A stretch of DNA of 64,000 bases from Nocardioides sediminis (GCF_003047295.1 NZ_PZYZ01000001.1:124001-188000); one strand, 5' to 3'; shown: positions 20,827-29,807, counted from the first letter of the stretch. Notes: generated from the letters alone by a model not told the origin. Program-made: numbers and translations.

Positions 20827-21962
20827 GGCATCTCGACCCGGCGGCCCTCGGCGGAGGAGCGCAGGCCGGCGTCGACGAGCTGGAGTCCGCGGACCCCGGC
20901 GGCGAAGTCGTAGGGGTGCTGGCGCCCGTGGTGCACGTCGAGGAGGAACTGCTCCCACTGCGCGCGGAAGCCGTTGCCGAACTCCTGGTTGTCGGGGATC
21001 TCGCGCCACTGGCCGCGGAAGTCCTCGGTGGTCGGCAGGTCGGGGTTCCACACCGGCATCGGCGTGGACTCGCGCGGCTGGATGCGGCAGTTGAAGAGCC
21101 CGGCCACCGCGGACCCGTGGGTGCCGTCGACCTGGAACTCCACGAGCTCCTTGCGCTCCACGCGCACCGCCCAGGAGGAGTTGACCTGCGCGATGATCCC
21201 GCCGGCCAGCTCGAAGATGGCGTACGCCGCGTCGTCGGCCGTCGCGTCGTACCGCTCGCCGTTCTCGTCCCACCGCTCGGGGATGTGCGTGACCGCCCTG
21301 GCGGTGACCGACTCGACGGCGCCGAAGAGGTTCTCCAGGACGTAGTTCCAGTGGCAGAACATGTCCAGGACCATGCCGCCGCCGTCCTCGGCGCGGTAGT
21401 TCCAGCTCGGGCGCTGGGCGGGCAGGACGTCGCCCTCGAAGACCCAGTAGCCGAACTCGCCGCGCACCGAGAGGATCCGGCCGAAGAAGCCGGAGTCCAC
21501 GAGCCGCTTGAGCTTCATCAGCCCCGGCAGGTAGAGCTTGTCGTGGACGACGCCGTTGATGATGCCGGTCCTCTCGGCGGCGTCGACGAGCTCCTGGCCC
21601 TCGGCGACGGTCTCGGCGATCGGCTTCTCGGTGTAGACGTGCTTGCCGGCGGCCGCGGCCTTGAGGATCGCCTTCTTGCGCTCGCTGGTGACCTGGGCGT
21701 CGAAGTAGATCGGCGCCGGGTCCTCGGCGAGGGCGGTGTCGAGGTCGGTCGACCAGTCGGCGATGCCGTGCTGGTCGGCCATCCGGGCGAGCTTGTCGGC
21801 GTTGCGGCCCAGCAGCACCGGCTCCACCTGGAGGCGGGTGCCGTCGGGGAGGGGGATGCCGCCGTCGTCGCGGAGGGCGAGCACCGAGCGCAGCAGGTGC
21901 TGGCGGTAGCCCATCCGGCCGGTGACGCCGTTCATGAGGATGCGGTAGGTCGTGTCGGACAC
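20823..21962 (-). CDS. Gfo/Idh/MocA family NAD(P)-dependent oxidoreductase
   Basis: A 379-residue dehydrogenase. The N-terminal Rossmann fold has G-V-T-G-R-M-G (residues 12-18) and the family's EKP motif is at 112-114 (Y-T-E-K-P-I-A-E). The C-terminal alpha/beta domain begins around 140 with K-L-Y-L-P-G-L-M. It starts at GTG 21962, with CAGGAG 7 nt upstream, not at the longer frame start. Such enzymes oxidise a sugar or polyol hydroxyl, often at C3. Its stop overlaps the DUF993 start, and it follows livF by only 14 bp. Confidence 0.88.
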   Translation of the reverse strand: MSDTTYRILMNGVTGRMGYRQHLLRSVLALRDDGGIPLPDGTRLQVEPVLLGRNADKLARMADQHGIADWSTDLDTALAEDPAPIYFDAQVTSERKKAILKAAAAGKHVYTEKPIAETVAEGQELVDAAERTGIINGVVHDKLYLPGLMKLKRLVDSGFFGRILSVRGEFGYWVFEGDVLPAQRPSWNYRAEDGGGMVLDMFCHWNYVLENLFGAVESVTARAVTHIPERWDENGERYDATADDAAYAIFELAGGIIAQVNSSWAVRVERKELVEFQVDGTHGSAVAGLFNCRIQPRESTPMPVWNPDLPTTEDFRGQWREIPDNQEFGNGFRAQWEQFLLDVHHGRQHPYDFAAGVRGLQLVDAGLRSSAEGRRVEMP

Positions 21963-21976
21963 GGGGTTCTCCTGGA

Positions 21977-22741
21977 TCAGGTCGTGGGGGCTGTCGAGGG
22001 ACGGCCGCCCAGGTAGAGCTCGGCCAGCTGGGGGTCGCGGAGCAGCTCGTCGGCCGGTCCGGAGATGTGCACCCGGCCGAGGTCGAGGACGCAGCCGAGA
22101 TCTGCGGTCTCGAGGGCACGGCGGGCGTTCTGCTCGACGAGCAGCACCGCGGTGCCGGCGTCGCGCATCCGCACGACCTGCTCGAAGACGGTGCCGGTGG
22201 CCTTGGGGTCCAGGCCCATGGACGGCTCGTCGAGGAGCACGACCTGGGGGCTGACCATCAGTGAGCGGGCGAACTCCACCTGCTTCTGCTGGCCGCCGGA
22301 CAGGGCACCGGCGAGCGCGGTCCACCGGTCGGCGACGACGGGGAACAGCGTCTTGACGAAGTCGATGCGGTCCTCGACCTCGGACCTGTCCTTGAGCGAG
22401 TAGGCGCCGAGGCGGACGTTCTCCTCGACGGTCATCTCCTTGAAGACGCTGTGGCCCTGCAGGACGTGGGAGAGCCCGGCGGTCAGCATCTGCTGGGGCG
22501 AGTTCCTCGTGACGTCCCGGCCGGCGACCCTGATGGTGCCCGAGCGGGGGGTGAGCATCCCGCTGGCCACCTTGAGGACCGTGGACTTGCCGGCGCCGTT
22601 GGGACCGACGAGGCACACGACCGTGGCGGGCGGGACCTTGACGGTGAGGCCGCGCAGCACGAGCGCCGCCCGGCCGTAGCCCGCCTCGATGTCGTCCAGC
22701 TCCAGGAGGTAGTCCTCGGTGGGAGCAGTGTCAGATGCCAA
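21977..22741 (-). CDS. Branched-chain-amino-acid-type ABC transporter ATPase (LivF-like)
   Basis: A 254-residue ATPase of the HAAT family. Walker A is GPNGAGKST, signature LSGGQQKQVEFARSL, Walker B VVLLDEPSMGLDP, and H-loop region V-L-L-V-E-Q-N. The V-E-Q-N sequence is typical of LivF. It overlaps the end of livG by 11 nt. Family name refers to structure. The real cargo is probably the substrate of the neighbouring sugar enzymes. Confidence 0.9.
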   Translation of the reverse strand: MASDTAPTEDYLLELDDIEAGYGRAALVLRGLTVKVPPATVVCLVGPNGAGKSTVLKVASGMLTPRSGTIRVAGRDVTRNSPQQMLTAGLSHVLQGHSVFKEMTVEENVRLGAYSLKDRSEVEDRIDFVKTLFPVVADRWTALAGALSGGQQKQVEFARSLMVSPQVVLLDEPSMGLDPKATGTVFEQVVRMRDAGTAVLLVEQNARRALETADLGCVLDLGRVHISGPADELLRDPQLAELYLGGRPSTAPTT

Positions 22742-23498
22742 GGTAGGCCTCCAGGACTCGGGGGTCGTTCTGCACGACCGACGGCGGGCCTTCGCAGATC
22801 TGCCGGCCGCGGTCGAAGACGACCACGTGGTCCGACAGGCTCATGACGAGGTCCATGTTGTGCTCGACGACGATGAACGTCTTGCCCTCGGCGTTGAGGT
22901 CGCGCACCAGGCTGGCGATCCGGTCGATGAGGGCGGGGTTCACGCCGCCCGCCGGCTCGTCGAGCATGATCGTCTCGGGGTCGGCCATCAGCACGCCGGC
23001 CAGCTCGAGCAGCTTCTGCTGGCCGTAGGAGATGTCCCGGGCCTCGCTGTTCTCGAGGTGGTCGATGCCGACCCGGGTGAGCAGCTCGCGGGCCCGCTCG
23101 ACCTCGGCACTGCTGCGGGCCGGCGCGACGAGGTGGCGCAGGCTGGCGGACCGGACGGCGACCAGCATGTTCTCCATGACGGTCATCCGCGGGAAGACCC
23201 GGCACAGCTGGAAGCTGCGGCCGATCCCGGCCCGCGCGATCCTGTGCGACGCCTTGCCGGTGATGTCCTGGCCGAGGTAGGTCGCGGTGCCGGAGTCGGG
23301 CTTGATCATCCCGGTCACGCAGTTGAAGAACGTTGTCTTGCCCGAGCCGTTGGGGCCGATGAGGGCGTTGACCTTGCCGTGGTGGAACTGCACGGACGCG
23401 CCGTCCACGGCGCGCACGCCGCCGAAGGACTTGGTCAGCCCCTCGGTGGCGAGGCCGATGCGGGTCGCGGTCGTTGTCCCGGTCGCTGTCTCGGTCAT
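22731..23498 (-). CDS. Branched-chain-amino-acid-type ABC transporter ATPase (LivG-like)
   Basis: A 255-residue HAAT ATPase with Walker A GPNGSGKTT, signature ISYGQQKLLELAGVL, Walker B IMLDEPAGGVNP and V-V-E-H-N-M-D-L-V at the H-loop, all LivG-like. Overlaps livM (stop at 23495) and livF. It works with LivF on the LivHM channel. Confidence 0.9.
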   Translation of the reverse strand: MTETATGTTTATRIGLATEGLTKSFGGVRAVDGASVQFHHGKVNALIGPNGSGKTTFFNCVTGMIKPDSGTATYLGQDITGKASHRIARAGIGRSFQLCRVFPRMTVMENMLVAVRSASLRHLVAPARSSAEVERARELLTRVGIDHLENSEARDISYGQQKLLELAGVLMADPETIMLDEPAGGVNPALIDRIASLVRDLNAEGKTFIVVEHNMDLVMSLSDHVVVFDRGRQICEGPPSVVQNDPRVLEAYLGI

Positions 23499-24664
23499 CG
23501 CTGGACTCCTTCGGAGAGGCGGTCGGGGGAGCCGTCGTCCGCGTCGCCCGTGCTCTCACCGTCGGCGGGGCTCGCGACCCGTGCCGTGCCCGACGTGGAG
23601 GGGGACGATGTCCTACGCCGCTGCTCGGCCAGGTCGGCCTGGCTGACCTCGCGGATGGAGGCGGCCTCCGGACGGAACCGACGGAGGAGGGACGAGACCG
23701 CCGGGATGATCCCGTCGGGCATGAAGAGCACGACGATGCCCAGCAGCAGGCCCATGGCGACGAGGTGGAACTGGGTGTCGCCGTACTGGTTCTTGAAGAA
23801 CTCCACCGCGTAGCCGACGATCACCGCGCCGAGGAACGGCCCGAAGAGGCTGCGGATGCCGCCGAGCAGGCTCATCAGCACCATGTAGGAGCCGACCAGG
23901 ATCGAGAACTGGAAGATCGGGTCCAGGAAGCCGAACCACAGGGCGTAGAGGCCGCCGCCGAGGGCGGTGAAGAACGCCGAGACGACGAACGCGGTCAGCT
24001 TGTAGCTGAACGTCGGCACGCCGAGCGACTGCGCCTTGTCCTCGTCCTCGCGGATGGCCTTGAGGCCGGTGCCGAAGCGCGAGCGGTCGATCGCCCACCA
24101 GGCGAGCAGCGCCACCGCGAGCAGCGCCGCGTGGAGGTAGAAGAAGCGCTCGTGCTGCTCGGGGCGCAGCACGTCGGGGCCGAAGGGCCGCGGCACGCGG
24201 AGGCCGTTGGAGCCGCCGGTGACCTCGCCCCACGACTGGAAGACCAGCAGCAGGATGAGCACCATCGCGATCGAGACGATCACGAAGGAGGCGCCGCGGA
24301 CGCGGAGGCTGGCGATGCCGATCGGCACGGCCAGCGCCGCGACGACCAGGCCGCCGAGGAGCATCGCGACCCAGGGGTTGATGCCGGTGTGGATCACGAG
24401 GAGGGCGGTGGCGTAGGCGCCGAGGCCGGAGTACGACGCGTGGCCCAGCGAGATGTAGCCGGTGAAGCCGCCGACGAAGTTCCACGACGTGGCGAGCACG
24501 GCGTAGCTCATGATGACGACGCCCACCGAGAGGATGAACGGGTCGGGGGCCATGGCCGGGAAGGCGAGCACCAGGGCGGCGAGGACCAGCAGGCCGGCGC
24601 CCTTGAGGAGCATCCCGCCGCGGCCGGTGGACGTGGCGGTGGTGGTGTCAGAAGCGCTGCGCAA
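23495..24664 (-). CDS. Branched-chain-amino-acid-type ABC transporter permease (LivM-like)
   Basis: A 389-residue permease with about nine TM segments. The core has G-F-T-G-Y-I-S-L-G-H-A-S-Y-S-G-L-G-A-Y, the LivM signature, and a C-terminal Ser/Asp-rich cytoplasmic tail of about 60 residues, longer than usual. A TTG start at 24664 is supported by GGAGG 5 nt upstream, inside the end of livH (17-nt overlap). The next candidate, an ATG about 17 codons later, has no such site. Confidence 0.88.
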   Translation of the reverse strand: MRSASDTTTATSTGRGGMLLKGAGLLVLAALVLAFPAMAPDPFILSVGVVIMSYAVLATSWNFVGGFTGYISLGHASYSGLGAYATALLVIHTGINPWVAMLLGGLVVAALAVPIGIASLRVRGASFVIVSIAMVLILLLVFQSWGEVTGGSNGLRVPRPFGPDVLRPEQHERFFYLHAALLAVALLAWWAIDRSRFGTGLKAIREDEDKAQSLGVPTFSYKLTAFVVSAFFTALGGGLYALWFGFLDPIFQFSILVGSYMVLMSLLGGIRSLFGPFLGAVIVGYAVEFFKNQYGDTQFHLVAMGLLLGIVVLFMPDGIIPAVSSLLRRFRPEAASIREVSQADLAEQRRRTSSPSTSGTARVASPADGESTGDADDGSPDRLSEGVQR

Positions 24665-25526
24665 GACGACCTCCGAAGAATCCCTGCGGCCGCACCATCA
24701 AGGTGGCGAACAGCGCGACGTAGAAGATGGTCTGGGCCCAGGTGGTCCCGAGCGGGATCTGGAGCAGGCTCTGGCCCAGCCCGAGGAGCATGGCCGCGAT
24801 CGCGGCGCCCGGGATGCTGCCCAGGCCGCCGACCACGATGATCGCCATCAGCGGCCCGATCCAGTGCCAGTGCAGCGACGGGTAGATCGTGGAGTCCAGG
24901 GCCAGCGCCGTGCCGCCGATCGCGGCGGTCGCGAGCCCGAGGCCGAAGCCGTAGCCGGCGATCCGGTCGGTGTTGATGCCGACCAGCCGGGCCGCGTCGG
25001 GGTGCTGGATCGTGGCCCGCAGCGCCTGGCCGAACTGGGTCTTCTTGAGGATCAGGAAGAGTGCGCCGAGCGAGACGGCCGCCAGCCCGAAGGCGATCAG
25101 CTTGACCACCGCGATGTTGGCCCCGAACAGCTCGATGCTGTCACCGCTGTAGGGCAGCCGGATCCGGCGCTGGGTGCCGCTGAAGACGAAGCCGAGCATC
25201 CCCTCGATGACCAGCGCCACCGAGAAGGTGAGCAGCACCGACATCATCGTCAGGGTGGCCGGCCGCAGCCGCGAGATGAGCAGCCGCTGCATCGCCACGC
25301 CGGTCACGAAGAAGAGCGGCACGGTCACGACCAGCGAGAGCAGCGGGTCCAGCCCGGTCTCGCTGGTGAAGAACCACGCGAGGTAGGCGGCGAGGATGAG
25401 GAAGGCGGAGTGGGCGATCATCACCACCCGCATCACGCCGAAGTAGAGGGTGAGGCCTGCGGCCAGGAGGGCGTAGAGCCCTCCCAGCAGCACGCCGAGC
25501 ACCAGGCTCTGGAAGAACAGGGACAT
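24648..25526 (-). CDS. Branched-chain-amino-acid-type ABC transporter permease (LivH-like)
   Basis: A 292-residue permease with about eight TM segments. LivH-type features are L-L-G-G-L-Y-A-L-L-A-A-G-L-T at the N-terminus and the G-L-G-S-I-P-G-A-A-I-A-A-M-L-L-G loop near residue 220. It starts at ATG 25526, 31 bp after livK. The protein ends G-G-R-L-A-Q-R-F. Confidence 0.9.
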   Translation of the reverse strand: MSLFFQSLVLGVLLGGLYALLAAGLTLYFGVMRVVMIAHSAFLILAAYLAWFFTSETGLDPLLSLVVTVPLFFVTGVAMQRLLISRLRPATLTMMSVLLTFSVALVIEGMLGFVFSGTQRRIRLPYSGDSIELFGANIAVVKLIAFGLAAVSLGALFLILKKTQFGQALRATIQHPDAARLVGINTDRIAGYGFGLGLATAAIGGTALALDSTIYPSLHWHWIGPLMAIIVVGGLGSIPGAAIAAMLLGLGQSLLQIPLGTTWAQTIFYVALFATLMVRPQGFFGGRLAQRF

Positions 25527-25557
25527 CAGGGCGCCTTTCGGGGGGTCGGGCTACCGG

Positions 25558-26784
25558 TCACCACTCGGGCTTCTCGAGGATGAGGTCGGCCTCGGCGGCC
25601 TCCTCGGGCAGCACGATCCGGATCTCCCCGTCGACGTACTGCTGGATGAGGTGGGCGCCCTCCGGACGTCCCTCGGAGTCCCAGGTGAGCGGGCCGACGA
25701 CGGTGTCGACCTCGTTCTCGCGGAGCCAGTCGATGAGCTGCTGCTGGCACTCGGGGTCGGGGTCGGCGCAGCCGACGGCCTCGACGGCCGCGGCGACGAC
25801 CTGGCCGGTGGTCCAGGCGTTGGCCTCGTCCTCGGCCGGCGGGTTGCCCTCGCGCTCGGTGTAGTACTCCACGAACTCGGCGTTGGTGGGGTAGTCCGCC
25901 TCGGGGGTGTAGCCGGTGGGGGACAGGATGCCCTCGGTCTGCTCGCCGATGGCCTCGGGGAACTCGGGGTTGGTCGGCGCCGTGGAGAAGGCGGCCATCT
26001 TGGGCTGGTAGCCGAGCTGGCGCAGCGCCACGATCATGTTGACGGCGTCCTGGTACTGCGTGCCGCCGACGACGATGTCGGCCTTGCTGTCGGCGATCTT
26101 GGCCGCGATGGAGCCGAAGTCGGTGGTGTTGGGCGGGTAGACCTCGTCGACGACCGTCTCGACGCCCATCTCCTCGAGGCGGGTCTTGAGGCCGTAGGCC
26201 GTGCCCATCGCGAACGGGTCGTCCATGGCGGCGTACGCCGCGGTCTTGGGGCGCTGGCCCTCGGGGAGCGCCTCGATCGCGTCGGCGAGGTAGTCGTAGT
26301 GGTCGTCGGCGACGGCCGGGGCGGCGTAGAAGAGGTTGTCGAAGCCCTGGGTGAAGACCTCCTCGGCGGCGCCGGCCGGCTCCACGAAGAGGAAGCCGTA
26401 GTCCTGCGCGACCTGGGCGGCCGGCACGACGAGGCGGGTGGAGAAGGGGCCGAAGACGAGGTCGACGCCGTCCTGGTTGATCAGCTTCTCGTAGTCCGAG
26501 GCGACCCGGTCGGCGTTGGACTGGTCGTCGAGGATCGTCAGCTCGACGTCGCGGCCCAGGAGCCCGCCGTTCTCGTTGACGTAGTCGGCCCAGGCCTCGT
26601 AGCCGCGCTGCACGCCCTTGCCCGGCTCGCTGAAGTCACCGGTGAGGGGGAGCGAGATGCCGATGTTGATCGGGCCGTCGCCCTCCTCGCCCGAGCTGCT
26701 CGAGCCGGAGCTCATGCAGGCACTCAGGGTGAGGCACGAGGCCAGGGCCAGGGCGCCGACGCGGTGGGTGGTGGTGACCTTCAT
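25558..26784 (-). CDS. ABC transporter substrate-binding lipoprotein (LivK/Peripla_BP_6-like)
   Basis: A 408-residue binding protein. The signal peptide has lipobox L-S-A-C (Cys23), a Ser/Gly-rich linker follows, then the type I periplasmic fold beginning I-N-I-G-I-S-L-P-L-T-G-D-F-S. The family binds amino acids, amides, urea and some polyols or aromatics, so cargo cannot be set from family alone. It heads an eight-gene operon controlled by tandem LacI operators and a CRP-like site, which argues for a carbohydrate-like cargo. ATG 26784 with GAGGAG upstream. Confidence 0.85.
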   Translation of the reverse strand: MKVTTTHRVGALALASCLTLSACMSSGSSSSGEEGDGPINIGISLPLTGDFSEPGKGVQRGYEAWADYVNENGGLLGRDVELTILDDQSNADRVASDYEKLINQDGVDLVFGPFSTRLVVPAAQVAQDYGFLFVEPAGAAEEVFTQGFDNLFYAAPAVADDHYDYLADAIEALPEGQRPKTAAYAAMDDPFAMGTAYGLKTRLEEMGVETVVDEVYPPNTTDFGSIAAKIADSKADIVVGGTQYQDAVNMIVALRQLGYQPKMAAFSTAPTNPEFPEAIGEQTEGILSPTGYTPEADYPTNAEFVEYYTEREGNPPAEDEANAWTTGQVVAAAVEAVGCADPDPECQQQLIDWLRENEVDTVVGPLTWDSEGRPEGAHLIQQYVDGEIRIVLPEEAAEADLILEKPEW

Positions 26785-26803
26785 GTCGCTCCTCTACGAT
26801 GAA

Positions 26804-26827
26804 CGTAAGCGCTTTCGTAAGCGCTTT
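26804..26827. promoter_or_regulatory. Tandem LacI-type operators
   Basis: Two exact 12-bp direct repeats (26804-26815 and 26816-26827), each containing the palindromic core AAGCGCTT (26807-26814 and 26819-26826). This is a typical LacI/GalR core. The centres are 12 bp apart, about one helical turn. They lie just downstream of the livK -10 and upstream of livK, an ideal place for repression. Confidence 0.8.
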
Positions 26828-26832
26828 CGGCT

Positions 26833-26862
26833 ACTGTAGGCAGCGCGCGGCGGCTGTGGCAA
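26833..26862 (-). promoter_or_regulatory. Promoter of the livK operon
   Basis: On the minus strand: -35 TTGCCA (26862-26857), 18-bp spacer, -10 TACAGT (26838-26833). The operators follow immediately and a CRP-like site overlaps the -35. Confidence 0.5.
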
Positions 26863-26872
26863 GGGTCACAGC
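26853..26872. promoter_or_regulatory. CRP-like binding site
   Basis: TGTGG-N6-TCACA at 26855-26870 differs by one base from the CRP/GlxR consensus TGTGA-N6-TCACA, and its symmetry extends outward as GCTGTG...CACAGC. It lies in the divergent livK/lacI-type promoter region. Confidence 0.55.
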
Positions 26873-26922
26873 ACAATTGGTGTCGACGTCGGGTCGACGC
26901 ACCGGACGACAGGGGGACCCAG

Positions 26923-27954
26923 GTGGTGAAGGACCGGACCACCCTGCGGCTGCAGGACGTCGCCGAGGCGGCCGGGGTCTCCATCGCGACCGCGTCCCGC
27001 AGCCTGTCCCGCACGTCCGGCGTCAGCGAGGAGGTCGCCGAGCGGGTGCGGGGCGTCGCCCGGGAGATGGGGTACGTCGCCAACGTCCACGCCCGCAGCC
27101 TCGCCGGTGGCGCGTCCCGGTCGGTCGGACTGATCGTGCACGAGATCGGCGACCCCTACTTCACCGAGATCGCCAGCGGCGTCCTGCGGGTCGGCGCCCG
27201 GGAGGGCCTGACCGTGCAGATCTGCCACACCGGCCGCGACCCCGACCAGGAGCTCGAGCAGATCCGCACGCTGATCGCCAACCGGGTCGGCGCGATCATC
27301 GTGGCCGGCTCGGGCTTCGTCGACCCGTCGCAGCAGGCGCAGGCCAAGGAGGACCTGGCCCGCTACCGGCGCGCGGGGGGACGGGTCGCGGTCATCGGGC
27401 GCCACCACCTCAGCGCCGACGCCGTGCTGCCGGACAACCAGGCCGGCGGGCGGGCGGTGGCCCAGCACCTGCTCGACCTCGGCCACCGCCGGATCGCCGT
27501 CGCCACCGGCCTGCGCTCGCTGACCACGGTGGCCGACCGGCTCGCCGGCGTCGAGGAGGCCTTCGCGGCGGCCGGCCTGAGCTTTGCCGACGTCCCCGTG
27601 GTGGAGGCCCCCTTCACCCGGCAGGGCGGCAAGCAGGCGGCCGAGGAGATCCTCGCCGCCCACCCCGACGTGACGGCTGTGCTCGCCCTCAACGACGACA
27701 TGGCCATCGGCGTCCTCTCGGTGCTCCGCGACCGCGGCATCTCGGTGCCCGGCCAGGTGTCGGTCACCGGCTTCGACGACGTGGCGGTCGCGGTCGACCT
27801 GGCCCCCGCGCTCACCACCGTCCGGCTGCCGATGGTCGAGATGGGGGAGCAGGCACTGCTGATGGCCCTCAAGGAACCCTCGGCGCGGCCGCGCCGGCGT
27901 ACGGCGGGCTGCGACCTCGTGGTGCGCGACTCCACCGGAAAGGCTCCCGCATGA
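26923..27954 (+). CDS. LacI family transcriptional regulator
   Basis: A 343-residue regulator. The N-terminal HTH and hinge read L-Q-D-V-A-E-A-A-G-V-S-I-A-T-A-S-R-S-L, then V-A-N-V-H-A-R-S-L-A. The C-terminal periplasmic-binding-like domain begins around residue 65 (S-V-G-L-I-V-H-E-I-G-D-P-Y-F). It starts at GTG 26923 (GTG 26926 is equally possible). It is divergent from the livK operon with tandem LacI operators between, and is coupled by ATGA overlap to glycerate kinase. It probably represses both units until a sugar-derived inducer appears. Confidence 0.92.
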   Translation: MVKDRTTLRLQDVAEAAGVSIATASRSLSRTSGVSEEVAERVRGVAREMGYVANVHARSLAGGASRSVGLIVHEIGDPYFTEIASGVLRVGAREGLTVQICHTGRDPDQELEQIRTLIANRVGAIIVAGSGFVDPSQQAQAKEDLARYRRAGGRVAVIGRHHLSADAVLPDNQAGGRAVAQHLLDLGHRRIAVATGLRSLTTVADRLAGVEEAFAAAGLSFADVPVVEAPFTRQGGKQAAEEILAAHPDVTAVLALNDDMAIGVLSVLRDRGISVPGQVSVTGFDDVAVAVDLAPALTTVRLPMVEMGEQALLMALKEPSARPRRRTAGCDLVVRDSTGKAPA

Positions 27955-29060
27955 CCCGAGTCCTGATCGCTCCCGACAAGTTCAAGGGCACCCTCCCCGC
28001 CCACGACGTCGCGCGCGCCGTCGCCGACGGGCTGCGGCGGGTGCACCACGACCTCGACGTGGAGTGCCTGCCGGTGGCCGACGGCGGTGACGGCACCCTG
28101 GACGCCGCGGTGTCGGCCGGCTTCGAGCGGGTCCCGGTGACCGTGGCCGGCCCGACCGGGGAGCCGGTGGAGACGTCGTACGCCCGGCGCGGGAGCACGG
28201 CCGTGGTGGAGATGGCCGACGCGTGCGGCCTCGAGCGGCTGCCCGGTGGGGTCCGCGAACCTCTGACGGCGTCCAGCCGGGGGCTGGGCGAGGTGATGGC
28301 TGCGGCCCTGGACGCGGGGTGTCGCGAGCTCGTCGTCGGGATCGGCGGCAGCGCGAGCACCGACGGCGGCGCCGGGCTGCTGGCGGCCCTCGGCGCGGTC
28401 GCCCATCCCGCTGTCCCCGACGGCGGGGCCGCGCTGCCGGAGGTCTCGGCGCTGTCGCTCGACGGACTTCACCCCGGGCTCGCGGACGCGCGGGTCGTCG
28501 TGGCCTGCGACGTCGACAACCCGCTGACCGGCCCGGACGGCGCGGCGGCGGTCTACGGGCCGCAGAAGGGCGCGACGCCCGACGACGTGGTGGCGCTCGA
28601 CGCCGCGCTCGGCCACTGGGCCGGCGTGCTCGCGGCGACGACCGGGGCGGACCGCCGCGACGTGCCGGGCGCGGGCGCCGCGGGCGGCGTCGGCTTCGCC
28701 CTGGTGGCCGCCCTGGACGCCGAGCTGCGCCCGGGGATCGCGCTGATGCTGGACCTGCTCGGCTTCGCCGAGCGCGTGCACGGCGCCGACCTCGTGGTGA
28801 CGGGCGAGGGGTCGCTCGATGCCCAGAGCCTGCGCGGCAAGGCGCCGGTCGGGGTCGCGAGCGCGGCCGCGACCGCCGGCGTGCCCGTCGTCGCGGTCTG
28901 CGGGCGGCGGCTGCTCGACGACGAGGAGCTGGCGGGCGGCGGCATCTCGGCGGCGTACGCCCTGGTCGACGTCGAGCCCGACGTCGACACGTGCATGAGC
29001 GAGCCGGCACGGCTGCTGGCGGACCTGGGCGAGCGGATCGCTCGGCGTCACCTCGCCTGA
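27951..29060 (+). CDS. Glycerate kinase (GlxK family, glycerate 2-kinase type)
   Basis: A 369-residue kinase of the GlxK/GarK family. Diagnostic stretches are A-P-D-K-F-K-G-T-L near the N-terminus, V-A-D-G-G-D-G-T-L-D, G-I-G-G-S-A-S-T-D-G-G-A-G, Y-G-P-Q-K-G-A, and V-T-G-E-G-S-L-D-A-Q-S. It phosphorylates D-glycerate to 2-phosphoglycerate, feeding lower glycolysis. ATG 27951 overlaps the LacI stop by 4 nt. Its presence under the same regulator suggests the operon's sugar is broken down to glycerate or a precursor such as tartronate semialdehyde. The 3' end overlaps the convergent membrane gene by 13 bp. Confidence 0.92.
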   Translation: MTRVLIAPDKFKGTLPAHDVARAVADGLRRVHHDLDVECLPVADGGDGTLDAAVSAGFERVPVTVAGPTGEPVETSYARRGSTAVVEMADACGLERLPGGVREPLTASSRGLGEVMAAALDAGCRELVVGIGGSASTDGGAGLLAALGAVAHPAVPDGGAALPEVSALSLDGLHPGLADARVVVACDVDNPLTGPDGAAAVYGPQKGATPDDVVALDAALGHWAGVLAATTGADRRDVPGAGAAGGVGFALVAALDAELRPGIALMLDLLGFAERVHGADLVVTGEGSLDAQSLRGKAPVGVASAAATAGVPVVAVCGRRLLDDEELAGGGISAAYALVDVEPDVDTCMSEPARLLADLGERIARRHLA

Positions 29061-29689
29061 GCGGGCTCGCGGTCCCGCGCCAGCAGCCGCACGAGTGCGG
29101 CGCCCGTGACGACGGCCACGGTCAGCGCCATCAGGGTGGCCGCGACCAGCCCGATCAGCACGGCGACGAGGGCGGACTGACCCACGTGCCACCACGGCGT
29201 CGCGACGCCGAGGAACACCCCGAGACCGGCGAGCCAGGCGAGGGCCGTCGTCAGCACCCAGCTCGCCGATCGGGGCAGCACCTCTCTCAGGACCAGCCAC
29301 TGGCCGGTGCCGATCGAGGCGAGCATGACCACGCCGCCGGCGGCGGCGAGGAGCACGAGGAGGGGCGCGGGCAGGCTCGACACGGTGTCCGGCCAGGCGG
29401 CCGGCAGCATCGCCACGGCGTACGCCGCTCCCGCGGCCAGCGCGGTCGCGACCACGAACCGGCGCAGCCGCAGGCCCGGGAGCACGTCGCGGAGCACGTG
29501 CCCCTGGCCGGCGCCGAGCACGGATCCCTCGACCAGCCCGGCGGCCACGAGGGGGAGCAGCAGGGCCAGGCCCTCCCGCTCCCGCGTCGCGACGCCCACC
29601 ACGGCCGGGGCGGTGAACCCCGTGACCTCGGCGGTCGTGGTCCACAGGACCCAGCGGGTCCACGTGTCCCGGCCGGTGGTGCCCTCCAT
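29048..29689 (-). CDS. Hypothetical polytopic membrane protein
   Basis: A 213-residue protein with about six hydrophobic segments. Two similar halves contain G-x-G-Q-x-x-V-L-R-x-V-L-P (about residues 62-72 and 125-138), indicating an internal duplication. I do not recognise a family. It converges with glycerate kinase (13-bp overlap). ATG 29689. Function unknown. Confidence 0.65.
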   Translation of the reverse strand: MEGTTGRDTWTRWVLWTTTAEVTGFTAPAVVGVATREREGLALLLPLVAAGLVEGSVLGAGQGHVLRDVLPGLRLRRFVVATALAAGAAYAVAMLPAAWPDTVSSLPAPLLVLLAAAGGVVMLASIGTGQWLVLREVLPRSASWVLTTALAWLAGLGVFLGVATPWWHVGQSALVAVLIGLVAATLMALTVAVVTGAALVRLLARDREPAQAR

Positions 29690-29807
29690 GCATCGATCCT
29701 CGTCCGTCCCGGCGGCGCGGGGCAGGGGCCAAGGTCCCCCGTGTCCGCGGCGAGCGCCCCTGTGCGCCGAGCGGCGGGCTGGTCAGGCTGGGGACAGGGA
29801 GGACCTC

